Shown here: positions 1 through 9,332 of the stretch, in pieces
Position numbering within the stretch: position 1 is the stretch's first letter
Layout of the letters: each line of letters starts with the position of its first letter
NCBI GenBank assembly: GCA_038380435.1
Contig: JAWZYU010000013.1
Span: forward strand, 8,011,901-8,075,900
Source: Ryuthela nishihirai
Lineage: Eukaryota; Arthropoda; Arachnida; Araneae; Heptathelidae
DNA length: 64,000 nucleotides
Direction: 5' to 3'
Position numbers and translations under genes: made by a program
Notes under the pieces: generated by a model
The model's database searches: none
What the model was told of the DNA's origin: nothing
What the model saw: only the letters and a program-made list of their open reading frames with translations

Positions 1-179
1 TTTATTAAACTCTTTGTAACACTGTCTGTTAGGACTTGGAAGGTGTTGATTCCGATTATTCTTGGAAATCTTTCTTCCAGAAATAAGCTCCGGTGCCATA
101 TCAAGCAAATGGCTTTGCCACCTATGCTCCATTTTACACAAAAGAATACTGTTCATTTCAAGAAAAACCTGTTTAATAA
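1..179 (-). mobile_element. RTE-like LINE fragment, left piece of an interrupted copy
   Basis: Read on the minus strand, this matches the linker between endonuclease and reverse transcriptase of the better copies at 43.7-51.5 kb. The match is diverged but collinear with about 46985-47140. It runs off the window edge on the left. It stops at about 179, and the next stretch of the same element resumes at about 1890, so a block of about 1.7 kb separates the two pieces. No open reading frame survives. Confidence 0.7.
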
Positions 180-287
180 TTTTTTTTAATATCTATCTTC
201 TTATAGGGCCTTAAAAAGTAGAAAATAACCTAAAGCAAAGCGTTGATACAATCAGTCACTGAGTTTGTATTCACTTTAAAGGAAGAT

Positions 288-671
288 TTGGATTGTTTTA
301 CCTCTGAGCGGCACTTTTTTGCACACCATGGGCTAAATGGCCAGGTCACATGGACCACGAAGGCTCAGAGAAGGTTGGGGGAGGGGGACCCACTGGAACA
401 GCTGTTGGGAGACAGATGGTAGCCTCCCGTCAAGGCCATCCAGCATGTTCTTTAACGTGCACAGGGTATGGCTCTCCCGCACACGGGGCCACGGCTTAAC
501 GTCCCATCCGACGAACGATGGCCTTTCCAAGCCCGTCGGTGTCCCCTACTGGCCATGGGCAGGGCGGGGAATTTTTGCGGAGATACATCTCAACGCTGAC
601 CAAGCTGGGACTCGAACCTGGGAACTACAGATTACGAGCCTGGTGTGCTACCGACTGAGCCACCCCTGCCC
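288..671 (-). mobile_element. SINE-A copy with 14-bp target-site duplication
   Basis: A full tRNA-derived SINE. Its tRNA head is at the right end (box A TGGCTCAGTCGGT and box B GGTTCGAGTCC on the minus strand). The anticodon-arm sequence resembles elongator tRNA-Met or tRNA-Thr. It is flanked by perfect repeats CTTTAAAGGAAGAT at 274-287 and 672-685, which fix both ends. It lies inside the inverted-repeat element at 201-1020. The plus-strand ORF across it is accidental. Confidence 0.85.
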
Positions 672-711
672 CTTTAAAGGAAGATATGGCACTGGTAATC
701 TTATTGAGTAA

Positions 712-915
712 GATGGCTGGGTGGTTAGCGCGCTTGGCTACTGATGTAAGGGACCTGGGTTCGAGCCCCGGGTAAGGCATGGATGTATGTGTCATTTTTC
801 TGCTGAGGTCCTGCCATCCTCTCAGACCTTCTACTATGGCATATAAATTGACAGGCTCCTGTCAGACCTCTGTGGCAAGCAGCTGCTTAAGGGGGTATTT
901 ATTTATATTTTTTTT
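712..915 (+). mobile_element. SINE-B copy
   Basis: A tRNA-derived SINE with box A (TGGTTAGCGCG) and box B (GGTTCGAGCCC) near 720-770. The body contains the family-wide block with GACAGGCTCCTGTCAGACC, and the tail ends in GGGGGTATTTATTTA followed by T/A-rich sequence. It lies in the same inverted-repeat element as the SINE-A copy just to its left. Confidence 0.8.
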
Positions 916-1049
916 ATTAAATCAGCACCCTATCCTCCTTTGAAGTGAATACAAACTCGGTGACTGACTGCAATATTGATATGCTTTAGGTTTGTTTTCT
1001 ACTTTTTAAGACCCTAAGGAAATATAGTTGTTTTAATTTTTTCAATTTA

Positions 1050-1790
1050 TTTATTTTTTTGTCACTACAAACACCTATCTTCAAAAACTTTTATTTGATA
1101 CATGACTCATAAAAATCTAGCACATTTTTCCTGCTTTTGGAGATATGTTTCAGGTAGCCCATGATATTGGAGATGCCACAAGTTTTAATTTGAAATACAA
1201 CTTGTTAAAGTCTAACCCCATGAAAATCTGACACTCCTCTTTTATCATGAGAGGGGAATATTGGGGACAAATTTCGAAGTAGTTTATAACCATCATTATA
1301 TAAGCTTTCATTGAACACCTAACTCGTAACTGAAGGCCCTCACATTCGGAAGATATAGTAGAAATGATATAGTACAAAGATATAGTAGAAATTCACATTT
1401 CCCCTTATTTGGGGAGAAAGAAAGCATGGGGGGGTCAATTTTTTATAGCCTATGACACTCCCCACATACATAGCTTTCACTTGACACATAGCTTGTTATT
1501 TTCTGCACTTGCATTCAGGAGATATAGGGGAAAGTTATTCCCCCCTTTGTGGGAAGAAAGCATGGGGGTAAATTATTTGTAGCCACGACATTTTCCGCAC
1601 CAGAAGCATTCATTTGATGTATCGCTTGTTACTTTCAGTATTCGCATTCTGGAGATATAGCTTAAGAACAGTTTTCATATTTCCCCCTTTTTAGGGGGGA
1701 AGATTTATTTTTATACTCCCGTGTCAGAAACTTTGATTTGGCACAAAAATCATTAAGTTTCTCCATCATGTTCAAAATATACAGTGGAAC
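1050..1790. repeat. Diverged tandem repeat, units of about 150-165 bp
   Basis: About five degenerate units. Each has a purine run next to GGAGATATA, a C-rich then G-rich segment (CCCCC...GGGGG), a block like GAAAGCATGGGGG, and a stretch like CATTTGATGTATCGCTTGTTA. Clear restarts of the GGAGATAT block occur near 1138, 1355, 1510 and 1653. No protein is supported. It sits in the block that separates the two pieces of the leftmost LINE copy. Confidence 0.6.
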
Positions 1791-1808
1791 AACGTTTTGT
1801 CAAATACA

Positions 1809-1856
1809 CAAATCAATCAACCAACCAACCAACCAACCAACCAACCAACCAACCAA
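1809..1856. repeat. (AACC)n microsatellite
   Basis: About ten uninterrupted CCAA units, preceded by two AATC units, directly upstream of the resumed LINE fragment. Confidence 0.95.
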
Positions 1857-1889
1857 GCCAATGTCAAAACTAAAAGCAAGAGGAATATA

Positions 1890-2115
1890 GGTACAAATGG
1901 TAGCATTCTTCCTTAACTTCAGTGCTATGCAAACCACATTTATCACAATAACTAAGCAACTCATCATGGTAAGCTTGGGTTATATCTGAGTTTTCAGAGC
2001 TTCAGTGTTAAAGGTAATTCCTTTAACCTTATCACAACATTTCTTGAGCTTCAACTGCAAGTTACCTGTGACAAGGTAACGGTCAGACTCAATTTTACCT
2101 CCCCTATAGAGGGGT
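1890..2115 (-). mobile_element. RTE-like LINE fragment, right piece of an interrupted copy
   Basis: Continues the 1-179 fragment in element order: the minus strand reads from the end of the endonuclease domain into the linker (compare about 47150-47355). It is diverged and has no ORF. The two pieces together show that about 1.7 kb, including the inverted-repeat element and tandem repeats, entered an older LINE copy. Confidence 0.7.
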
Positions 2116-3222
2116 GGTGATAAATCTCATTCCTGGAGGGGCCATTTAGGGACATACAAAGGCTTTTGTAGCAAAAAGTGTCATTTCTGGAATACAAAAT
2201 CCTTTATGTGTCCTTACATTTGCCTTCATATGGAGTACTGAAGGCATCAAGGATTTGCTTTCTTGGAAAAGAAATTGGCTGGCTGTTGAAATGAAAAAAT
2301 GAAACACTTGCATGTCTCTTGGAGGTGGCCATGCCCCCATGACCCCCTCCTTATGACTGTCACTGCCCCTGTATGACATGGTATTCCAAAACAGAAGTAG
2401 TCTATATGCTGTTAAAGGGTGAAAATCCACTTTTTGAAAAGTTTGCATCCCTCCTGCTAGGGTACAGCAGATAAAAATTACATTTCAGACAAAAACTACA
2501 GCTAGACCATACAACTCAAGTTTTTCAGTTAAAATGAGTATATTTGTTCTAACAATCATATTGTGATTTTTTACTTATTATTCCTGTAAAATTGTATAAT
2601 GTGTGGCAATATTGCCTGAATTAGCAATTGTACAATTCATAAAGAGAACAAAACTAAAAGCTTTAAACTTTATTGACATAAGCATTGTAATTCATACCTT
2701 CTTCCAATCTTTGCTGTCTATCATATCTGATGTATACAATGATAAATCCAATGCAAGAAAAAAAATGATTTTTTTTTTTAAATTCTGCGAAGCTTAGTCA
2801 AAATAAAGTTCAGCCACATCACATCACTATGTGCACACAAAGATGCTGAGATGAAGACTGTGTAGAAAAGAATTAGAATCCTTGTAACATTACAGGCACA
2901 TATTCCCAGCATTCAGCTGGGAATAACACTGAACCATATTCTAACTGCTTCACAGAATTCTTTGTCAATGATGTTAGATCAGCAGCATGGTAGGGATGAT
3001 TCACTAATTCACATCATATGAAAATATTTCTTAAGAGAAAAAACTGATTTTAGTGACTTAAACATGTATTAGAGCAGGTTAAACAAAGAATCAATACACT
3101 TGGTTAGAAGGAAGATGTTTACACTTCAAGTTGCTTACCTTTTTTGCGTGCAATTTTAAAAATTATGAATTATTCATATGAGTTAATGGGGCAATGAGAA
3201 TTCAACATTATAGGTTTAAATA
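2116..3222. other. No gene recognised
   Basis: AT-rich non-coding sequence. The ORFs here are short and have no recognisable motif. No repeat seen elsewhere in the window is obvious. Confidence 0.5.
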
Positions 3223-3496
3223 TTAGCTAGGTAGTTACTGGAAGGAGAGTTATGCACCAATTCCCTGTGATGATGCATAGAACTGGCCAGGTCTAGCACC
3301 TAAACTCCAACCCCACCTACTCATGGTACAGACCGTTGGTACCTTTCAAAAGAGATACTCTCTTATAGAAGGGAACAGAGGGGAGTGCTGCCAGATCAGT
3401 GTGGCCTACTGATCTGGACTACTATGGCTGCTTTTCTTTTTTTTTTCTACCCTGCTGAGGAGTGGTCAACCATACAGAGTCCTGGTGCAGACTATA
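3223..3496 (+). mobile_element. RTE-like LINE 5' leader, first part
   Basis: Matches the 5' untranslated region of the full-length copy at about 48010-48285 (shared blocks such as CTTTCAAAAGAGATACTCTC and CCCTGCTGAGGAGTGGTCAA). The match stops exactly at a TATA where a Tc1-type element begins, and resumes at 4667. Confidence 0.8.
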
Positions 3497-4662
3497 CACC
3501 AAAGAGTCAAAACATTATGACCACCTGCCTAATGTGATGTTGGTTCCCCATGTGTCACCAAAACAGCTCTTACTTGGCAAGGAATGGACATTACAAGATT
3601 TCTAAAGGCATCTTGTGGTATCTGGTACCAACACGTTACCAGCAGATCCTATAACTCTATTGTATATTATGTGGTTGAGCAGCAGCAGATCAGATATGCT
3701 GTTCCAACACAAGCCACAGACAACACTCGATTGATGTCTGGGAAATTTGGAGACCAGAGCAATACCTGAAGTCTTCCTCATATTCCTTAAAACATTCTCG
3801 AACAATCCGGGCAGTGTGGCATGGCACAATGTCCTGCTGAAATGAGGTACTATTAGAGGAATATACCGCTGCCATGAAAGGATGTACCTGGTCTGCAATG
3901 ATGTTTAGGTAGATGATAGACATCACAGTTTCCCCCATGAATGACTGGACCCATGGTTTCCCAGTAGAACATTTCCCAAAGCATTACACTTCCTCCACAG
4001 GCTTGTTTTTACCCCACAGTGCATCCTGGTGCCAACACTTCGTCAGGTAAATGATGCACACATACCCAGCCGTCCACATGATGCAACAGGAAATCATATT
4101 CATCTGACCAGACAACCTTCTTCCAATCATTCAAGATCCGGTTTTGATGCTTGTGTGCCCATTGTATGCACTTTTGATGGTGAAACAAGGTTAGCATGGC
4201 ACTTGGAGTGGCCTATGGCTATGCAGCCCGATTTTCAGTAATGTATTGTGACACTTTACTCCCATCAGCAGCATTCAAATTATAGGTGAGTTGCACCACA
4301 GTATCCCTTCTGTTGCTTCGTAACATAAGAGATAGCATCGTTCACTTCTAGCATTGATGAGTCAAGGTTGGCCCACACCTTGCAGGCAGTTTGTTAACCA
4401 TGGCAGACCATAAGCACCACACAAACCTTGCCATCTTGGAAATGCTCTGACCCAGTCATCTGGCCATTACAATTTGACCTTTGTCAAACTCACTTAGGTC
4501 CAATGCCTTTCACATCTTAAGAACAAGAATAATAATGATTAATAGAGCTCAATATCAGGTTTCATTTATACATTTCATGACCTTCACATACACCATTGTT
4601 TACTTGCAGTTGCCTCGATTTGTATAAAGACACGCTGGAAATAATATTTTGGCGCTTCGGTG
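3497..4662 (-). mobile_element. Tc1-type DNA transposon, decayed
   Basis: An element of 1166 bp flanked by TA (TATA on both sides at 3493-3496 and 4663-4666). The left end CACCAAAGAGTCAAAACATTAT pairs with an inverted right end that begins CACCGAAGCGCCAAAATATTAT, imperfect but clear. It holds a broken transposase on the minus strand and interrupts a LINE 5' leader, so it is younger than that LINE copy. Confidence 0.85.
3590..4260 (-). pseudogene. Tc1-like transposase, DDE type, broken
   Basis: Minus-strand frames keep Tc1/mariner DDE landmarks. A segment at about 4009-4197 has the first catalytic aspartate in VVWSDEYDFLLHH. A segment at about 3690-3938 has the second in FQQDIVPCHTARI. The third aspartate region (about 3720-3750) is eroded. 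The pieces lie in different frames with stops, so the protein cannot be made. It acted as a cut-and-paste transposase on TA targets. Confidence 0.75.
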
Positions 4663-4666
4663 TATA

Positions 4667-4871
4667 CACCAACTGCAATAAAATAATGGCTCTGTGCTTC
4701 ATTTATGGATCCTGAATTTGCCGCACTGGTGTGTTTATGTGGAGGGAGAATCTTCCACTATGCTTTCTGTTTGTTTGTGGGCTGACAGTTCCAAGTGAAT
4801 AGATTTATAGGATATGTTTATCAGCTGGAAGATGAGCAGAGGCCATCGCATATACACGAACTCTTACGTCC
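4667..4871 (+). mobile_element. RTE-like LINE 5' leader, second part
   Basis: Continues the leader interrupted by the Tc1 element (compare about 48300-48498). It ends at GAACTCTTA, where an antisense LINE 3' end begins. The same plus-strand element appears to continue at about 7053 with only about 57 bases missing. Confidence 0.75.
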
Positions 4872-7052
4872 ACATCATCATCCTCAAGCAGCCATGGGCT
4901 ATGGAGATCCAACCACTCTGTGCAATTTAGTTCTCCAAGCATATCTATCCTGAGCTACACCTACTGCATTTGCCACTGCACACCAATTCTAACAAGGCCC
5001 TGTTTGACATTGTCTGCCCACCGAATCCTAGGTCTCCCCCTCTTTCTGAGGCCTCTACTATTCATAACCCTATTAGGTAATCTATAATTATCCATACAGG
5101 CAACATGACCAAACCAACAGTCTCTCTCTGCACAATATGATGCTTAAAGGAGGTTGCCGACTCCTTTGCCTAACCTCATCATTAGTTACAAAGTTGAACA
5201 AACTAATGCCCAAGATACTGCATAAGCATCTAGTTTCCTGTTATCTTGTTTACAAAGCATCCAAGTTTCACTACCATAAGTAACCCTAGAAAGAAACAAA
5301 CTAATATACAGTCTAATTGTAGTCTTTATGCATATACACCTATTTCTCCACATTCCCCATATATTCTTAAAAGTTCCAGCAGCAATCCTTATTCATCTGC
5401 TTATCTCATTCTGCACATCACCAGTATCTGTTACATAACTTCCAAGATAATTAAATTAAGACCCTTGCTCAAGACTGAAACCATTCAGATTTACTGAACC
5501 ACAGCCTACCTGACCTATTTTCATCACTTTAGTTTTATATCTGTTTATCACCAAACCTATCCTACTACCAGTCTCATCAACAGCTCTAATAAAAGAGTTC
5601 ATCTCATCAACATCATGTGCCAAAAGGGCTAAATCATCAGCATAATCTAAATGAGAAATTTTTGTATCTCCAGCCCATTTAAGGCCAAAATCTTTCCCTT
5701 GCAGTGAATTTTGCATAACATAATCATTAACCAAACTAAAGAGAAAAGGGGACAAAATGCAACCTTGTCGAACACCAGATGCAATGCAAAACCAATTATT
5801 ACAAGCCTTACCAACTCTCACACACAACATAGTGTTATAACAGAGAGCTTTGATTATGTTAACTAACTTGTCTGGTATGCCATACGATCTCACAATCAAC
5901 CACAAATTATGATGATCAACAGAGTCGAAAGCCTTTTCAAATTCAACAATGCTAGCAACCAAAGGATTCTGAAACTCTAAACATTTCTCAGGAATCTGCC
6001 TACATGAAAATATCTGATCTACACATCCCCTACCACTTCTGAATCCACATTGCTCATCACGCAATTGACTGTCAACCAGATTCTTAATTCTATTAAGCAC
6101 AATCATGCAAGAAATTTTACCTGGAACAGAAAGTAAGCTGATACTCCTATAATTATCACAAGAACTGCAATCACTTTTTTTTTTAAATAGTGATAATAAT
6201 AGCTCCAGTAAAATCCATAAGAACCACACCTTTATGATAAAAGGTATTCAAAATTTCAGTCATCCTTTTGGTCGGAACATTCCCAGCTCTAAGCATTTCA
6301 GTAGTAATTTCATCTACCCCTGAAGATTTATGCAGTTTAAGTTTAGAAACAGTCAAAATAACTTCAGACTGTGTTATAGGGCCAACATTAAAGCCACCAA
6401 TGCATCTATCATCATTGCAAACAATGGGAGTAGAACTAACCACATTCTTTAGAACATCACTGAAATGCTCAGCCCACCTAGCCATGACATAATTCTCACC
6501 TTCTATAACGTTACCTTGTTTATCCTTCAATCCCTGTACACCTATTCATTTCTTCCTACACAAACATTGAGTAGCTGGTAGAGCTCTCTGCTATTATACT
6601 GTCTAGCTGCTTCCTCAGCTTTGTCAGCCAAACCATCAAGCCAAAGATTCTTATCAGCAGCTAACTGATTCTTTACACATTTATTAAGCTCTCTGTAATG
6701 CTTTCTATTTGGACCAGTACGGTATTGATTAAGGACATTCCTGCAGTTCTTCCTTTCTGAAATAAGCTTAAGTGTCTTATTACTCAAATAATTCTGCCTC
6801 CTCTGCTCCTTTTTTTCTAAAAGAGTACTGTTAGTTTCCAAAAAAAGTCTATTTAAAATGGTCCCATTCTTCCTCAACTTCAGTAGTAAGCAAACCATGG
6901 CTGTCATAATGACTAAGTAATCTATCAAGGTTAGTTTTAGCTATAACTGGGTCTTTCATTGCTTCAGAATTAAAGGTAAATTTTTTAACCTTAGCACAAC
7001 ACTTTTTAAGTTTAAGTTGCAAGACACTTTTAACAAGGTTGGATCCAATTTC
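4872..7052 (-). mobile_element. RTE-like LINE copy, 5'-truncated, antisense
   Basis: The 3' half of the LINE on the minus strand. Its 3' terminus is at about 4872, marked by the family end CATGGCTGC followed by a short (GAT)n run, a terminal microsatellite typical of RTE-type LINEs. It covers linker, reverse transcriptase and C-terminal domain, and starts near the end of the endonuclease domain. It sits inside a plus-strand 5' half of the same family. Confidence 0.8.
5456..6928 (-). pseudogene. RTE-like reverse transcriptase, broken into three frames
   Basis: Three consecutive minus-strand ORFs (6542-6928, 6183-6530, 5456-6229) cover the linker and the reverse transcriptase palm. Visible motifs are NYRSISLLSVPGK, GFRSGRGCVDQIF, GVRQGCILSPFLFS and the catalytic LDYADDLALLA (YADD box). 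The frame breaks at the junctions and a poly-T/A tract near 6180 show decay. The enzyme would copy LINE RNA into DNA at a nicked target. RTE/BovB-like assignment rests on EN-RT layout, motif style and the 3' microsatellite; another LINE clade cannot be excluded. Confidence 0.8.
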
Positions 7053-7850
7053 AGCCTTTAGAAGTGAGGGAAACAGGTCTTTGCCCATGCAAGCGATTAG
7101 GAGGCGGTTTAATATTTTTACTATTTCCTCTCTCAATAAACACAGTCTTTAAACATCCCACTAATCATTTTCTCTCCACAGGTAGCTGGAATGTGAGGAC
7201 TCTGCACAGAAATTATTCTCTGGATGTCCTCACACAAGAATTCCATCATTATAACTTTGATGTTCCTAGCTTGCAAGAGACCAAATAGACAAAAATGCTA
7301 GTGGTGATCTTCTAGGATATGAGTGAATTAATAATTAATGTAAGGTTTCTTACAACTAAATTTCAGACAAGCATTAAAGACTTGAATGTTATCTGTTCTT
7401 ATGCCTCCACTGAGGATACTGATGAATTTGAGAAAGATAGGTTTTACAGATAACTTCAAGATATTTTCGATTCTGTCAAGGAAAGAGATATTACCCTTGT
7501 TCTAAGCAACTTCAATGTCAAAGTTAGTACTGACTCTGACCTTTGGGGAGGGGTGATAGGTTCTTTTGTTATTGGTAGCTGCAATGAGTAATGTCTCCTA
7601 CAGGTAAGTAAACTTAATGGTTTGAGAATAACTAACACTTATTACAAACACCCCAATATACATAAGTACACATGGGTTTCACTCAATGGACTGAATAAAA
7701 TTATGACTGATTATATATTAATTAATAGCAAATGGGCGAGTTCTGTTAGGAATACCAAGTCACATAGGTGAAATTGGATCTCACCATTACCTTGTTAAAA
7801 GTGTCTTGCAACATAAACTAAAAAGTGTTGTGCTAAGATTAAAAAAGTTG
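7053..7850 (+). pseudogene. RTE-like endonuclease (EEP) domain, broken
   Basis: Plus-strand remnant of the N-terminal apurinic-like endonuclease. It starts in the leader before GSWNVRTLHRNYSLDVLTQE and passes SLQETK (catalytic glutamate region), after which about 115 bases present in the full copy at 48.7 kb are missing. Further on are frames matching the dinucleotide- and metal-binding blocks, with many stops. It ends near 7850, at the point of the element where the antisense half at 7052 begins, with an overlap of roughly 60-80 bp. Confidence 0.7.
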
Positions 7851-7916
7851 GTAAAAATTATCACAGGAAAACATCATGTAGGCAAGAACATTTGAAATAA
7901 TGATTTGAAAAAATGG

Positions 7917-7986
7917 TTGTCCTCATGGGATTCGAAGCCAGGTCTTATAGAAGCATGCTGGGCATCATAACCACTAGACCACCGAG
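7917..7986 (-). other. Degenerate tRNA-like sequence
   Basis: On the minus strand it begins CCTCGGTGGTCTAGTGGTTA (box A-like) and has GGCTTCGAATCCC (box B-like) with a partly paired acceptor stem ending GAGGA. The T-arm pairs poorly and the anticodon arm is irregular, so it is a pseudo-tRNA or SINE head, not a working tRNA. Confidence 0.5.
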
Positions 7987-8111
7987 GAAATGACCATTTC
8001 TTCAACCAAGTGACAAATAAGCATTCCTGTTAATTCACCAGTGGTGTCATCTATTATCAGGAGTTGGGCAACCAAACCCAAGCTGAATTTAATGTCAATT
8101 GATTTTAAAGT

Positions 8112-8171
8112 TTCTTCCTTGATAGTTGAACAAATATGTTGAAAAACTCTTCAATTTAATCAATTGTATAC
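8112..8171 (+). repeat. Copy of a SINE-C-like tail block
   Basis: The block CTTCCTTGATAGTTGAACAA and its surroundings recur at about 8430-8490 behind a tRNA-like core, in the same orientation. This suggests the tail of a second, headless SINE-C-like copy. Confidence 0.45.
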
Positions 8172-8269
8172 TCAGAATATACTTGGCATTTTCATGGCAT
8201 ACTTATCATTGTTTCTTGAAGCTGAGAGCAGTTGGGACAATACCTTCCTGAGACACAGAAAATTGTGTA

Positions 8270-8500
8270 GGTAGAAAGTTCATAGCATCAATTAGAGGAG
8301 ATTTTGATTGGCAGCCATAGCTCAGCAGTCAGAGCATCTGATATGTTATCAGGAGGTCATGGGTCTGTATTCCACCCGGCTCAATACAATTTTTCCACTA
8401 AAATTGATCAATATCAATTCAGAGTGATATCTTCCTTGATAGTTGAACAATACATCGAAAAATCCCTTCAATTTACCATGATAGATTATTCAGTCATTTT
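8270..8500 (+). mobile_element. Old SINE-C copy (tRNA-like core)
   Basis: Contains TTCATAG...TTAGAGGA, then a tRNA-like core at about 8312-8388 with ATAGCTCAGCAG (box A-like) and a decayed box B. It is homologous to the young copies at 23343-24129 over the pre-core segment and the core; the tail differs. Confidence 0.65.
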
Positions 8501-8508
8501 AAACAAGC

Positions 8509-9241
8509 TGTGATGCCCCCCTCATTCACTTTTACTTTACCTCAACAAGTTTTGCTTAATTTACATTACATTTATCATTTTAAGGATTTTTATTTCATTT
8601 TTGGCATCATAGCGCTTGTTTCCAAGAGTTAGGAGTTGTGTATGCGCAACTCCGAACTTCTGATTGTCACCCGCTAAAGCGCGTGCACAAGGACATGCCA
8701 ACTCTTGCATCATAGCTTGCACCGCTCGTCAATTTATGCAAATGTCTTTCCCGGCATGCAACATGACATGTGCGGGCTTTGTACCTCTTGTTATAACCTG
8801 GTGACATGTTGTCACAGTAGCACAGAAGATAGTAGAATAGAGAGAGAGTAGTAGAGCACACACAGTTAGTTTAGAGATCAGTTGTTTAGCACAGCATTTA
8901 GTTTAGCACAGCACAGTTTAGTTAGCACAGTTAGTTTAGCACAGCACAGTTTTGAGATCAGTTGTAGTTTGGAGTTTGTTGAAAATGTTTGTAGGAAGAA
9001 ATGATGTAGTATCTTCTTTATTGAAGTTTTGGTGAGTGCTTTTTGAAAATAAATTGTTTGTTATTTAAACCTTTTGAATCTTCACTAATTTTTTTCTCTT
9101 GAGCAACGTTAGTTTGTTTTGATTAGCATTAACATAAAATTTTGACAATCATTTAATATTTTTGCATTCTTACTCATTAATGCTCGCTGGTATTTCGAAC
9201 CCTAATTAAACTTTATTTTTGGCAATTTGTCAATTATTGCC
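8509..9241 (+). mobile_element. Gypsy-type LTR (5' LTR side)
   Basis: Begins TGTGATGCC and ends near ...CAATTTGTCA or a few bases later. It contains an AATAAATTG polyadenylation-like signal near 9050 and a CACAG-rich stretch near 8870-8950. It is followed at once by a primer-binding site and leader, so this is the 5' side of an LTR retrotransposon. A second copy is at 59001-59617. There is no gag downstream: a LINE copy begins about 90 bases further on. Confidence 0.75.
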
Positions 9242-9331
9242 TGGTGCCCGACTCAGCTATCCGGAGCATGAAATAATTGGATCAGACAAAGGGTCCAAAC
9301 TTTAAAAGTAATTCATTTCTTTTGAGCGTTA
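9242..9331 (+). promoter_or_regulatory. tRNA primer-binding site and truncated leader
   Basis: TGGTGCCCGACTCAG starts at 9242; the second copy reads TGGCGCCCGACTCAG. The first ten bases of the second copy equal the classical tRNA-Lys-type primer-binding site, which is complementary to a tRNA 3' end. The leader continues with GGACAAAGGGTCC-like sequence and is cut off by a LINE copy at about 9333. Confidence 0.65.
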
Positions 9332-9332
9332 C

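Larger units (their letters stand above)
201..1020. mobile_element. Non-autonomous DNA element with about 80-bp inverted ends
   Basis: The sequence at about 205-283 reappears inverted at about 937-1018: both carry a CTTTTTAAG(G/A)CCCT end and a GTGAATACAAACTC inner part. The long imperfect terminal inverted repeats suggest a MITE or foldback element. Two SINEs lie between the arms and make up most of the present interior. No transposase is visible. The superfamily is unknown. Confidence 0.6.

Noticed and set aside
337..711. A 124-codon plus-strand ORF, and similar ORFs over other SINE-A copies (22098, 40865, 21061 minus)
   Set aside because: They lie on or antisense to SINE-A copies with clear target duplications. 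The frames differ between copies and no protein family is recognisable.
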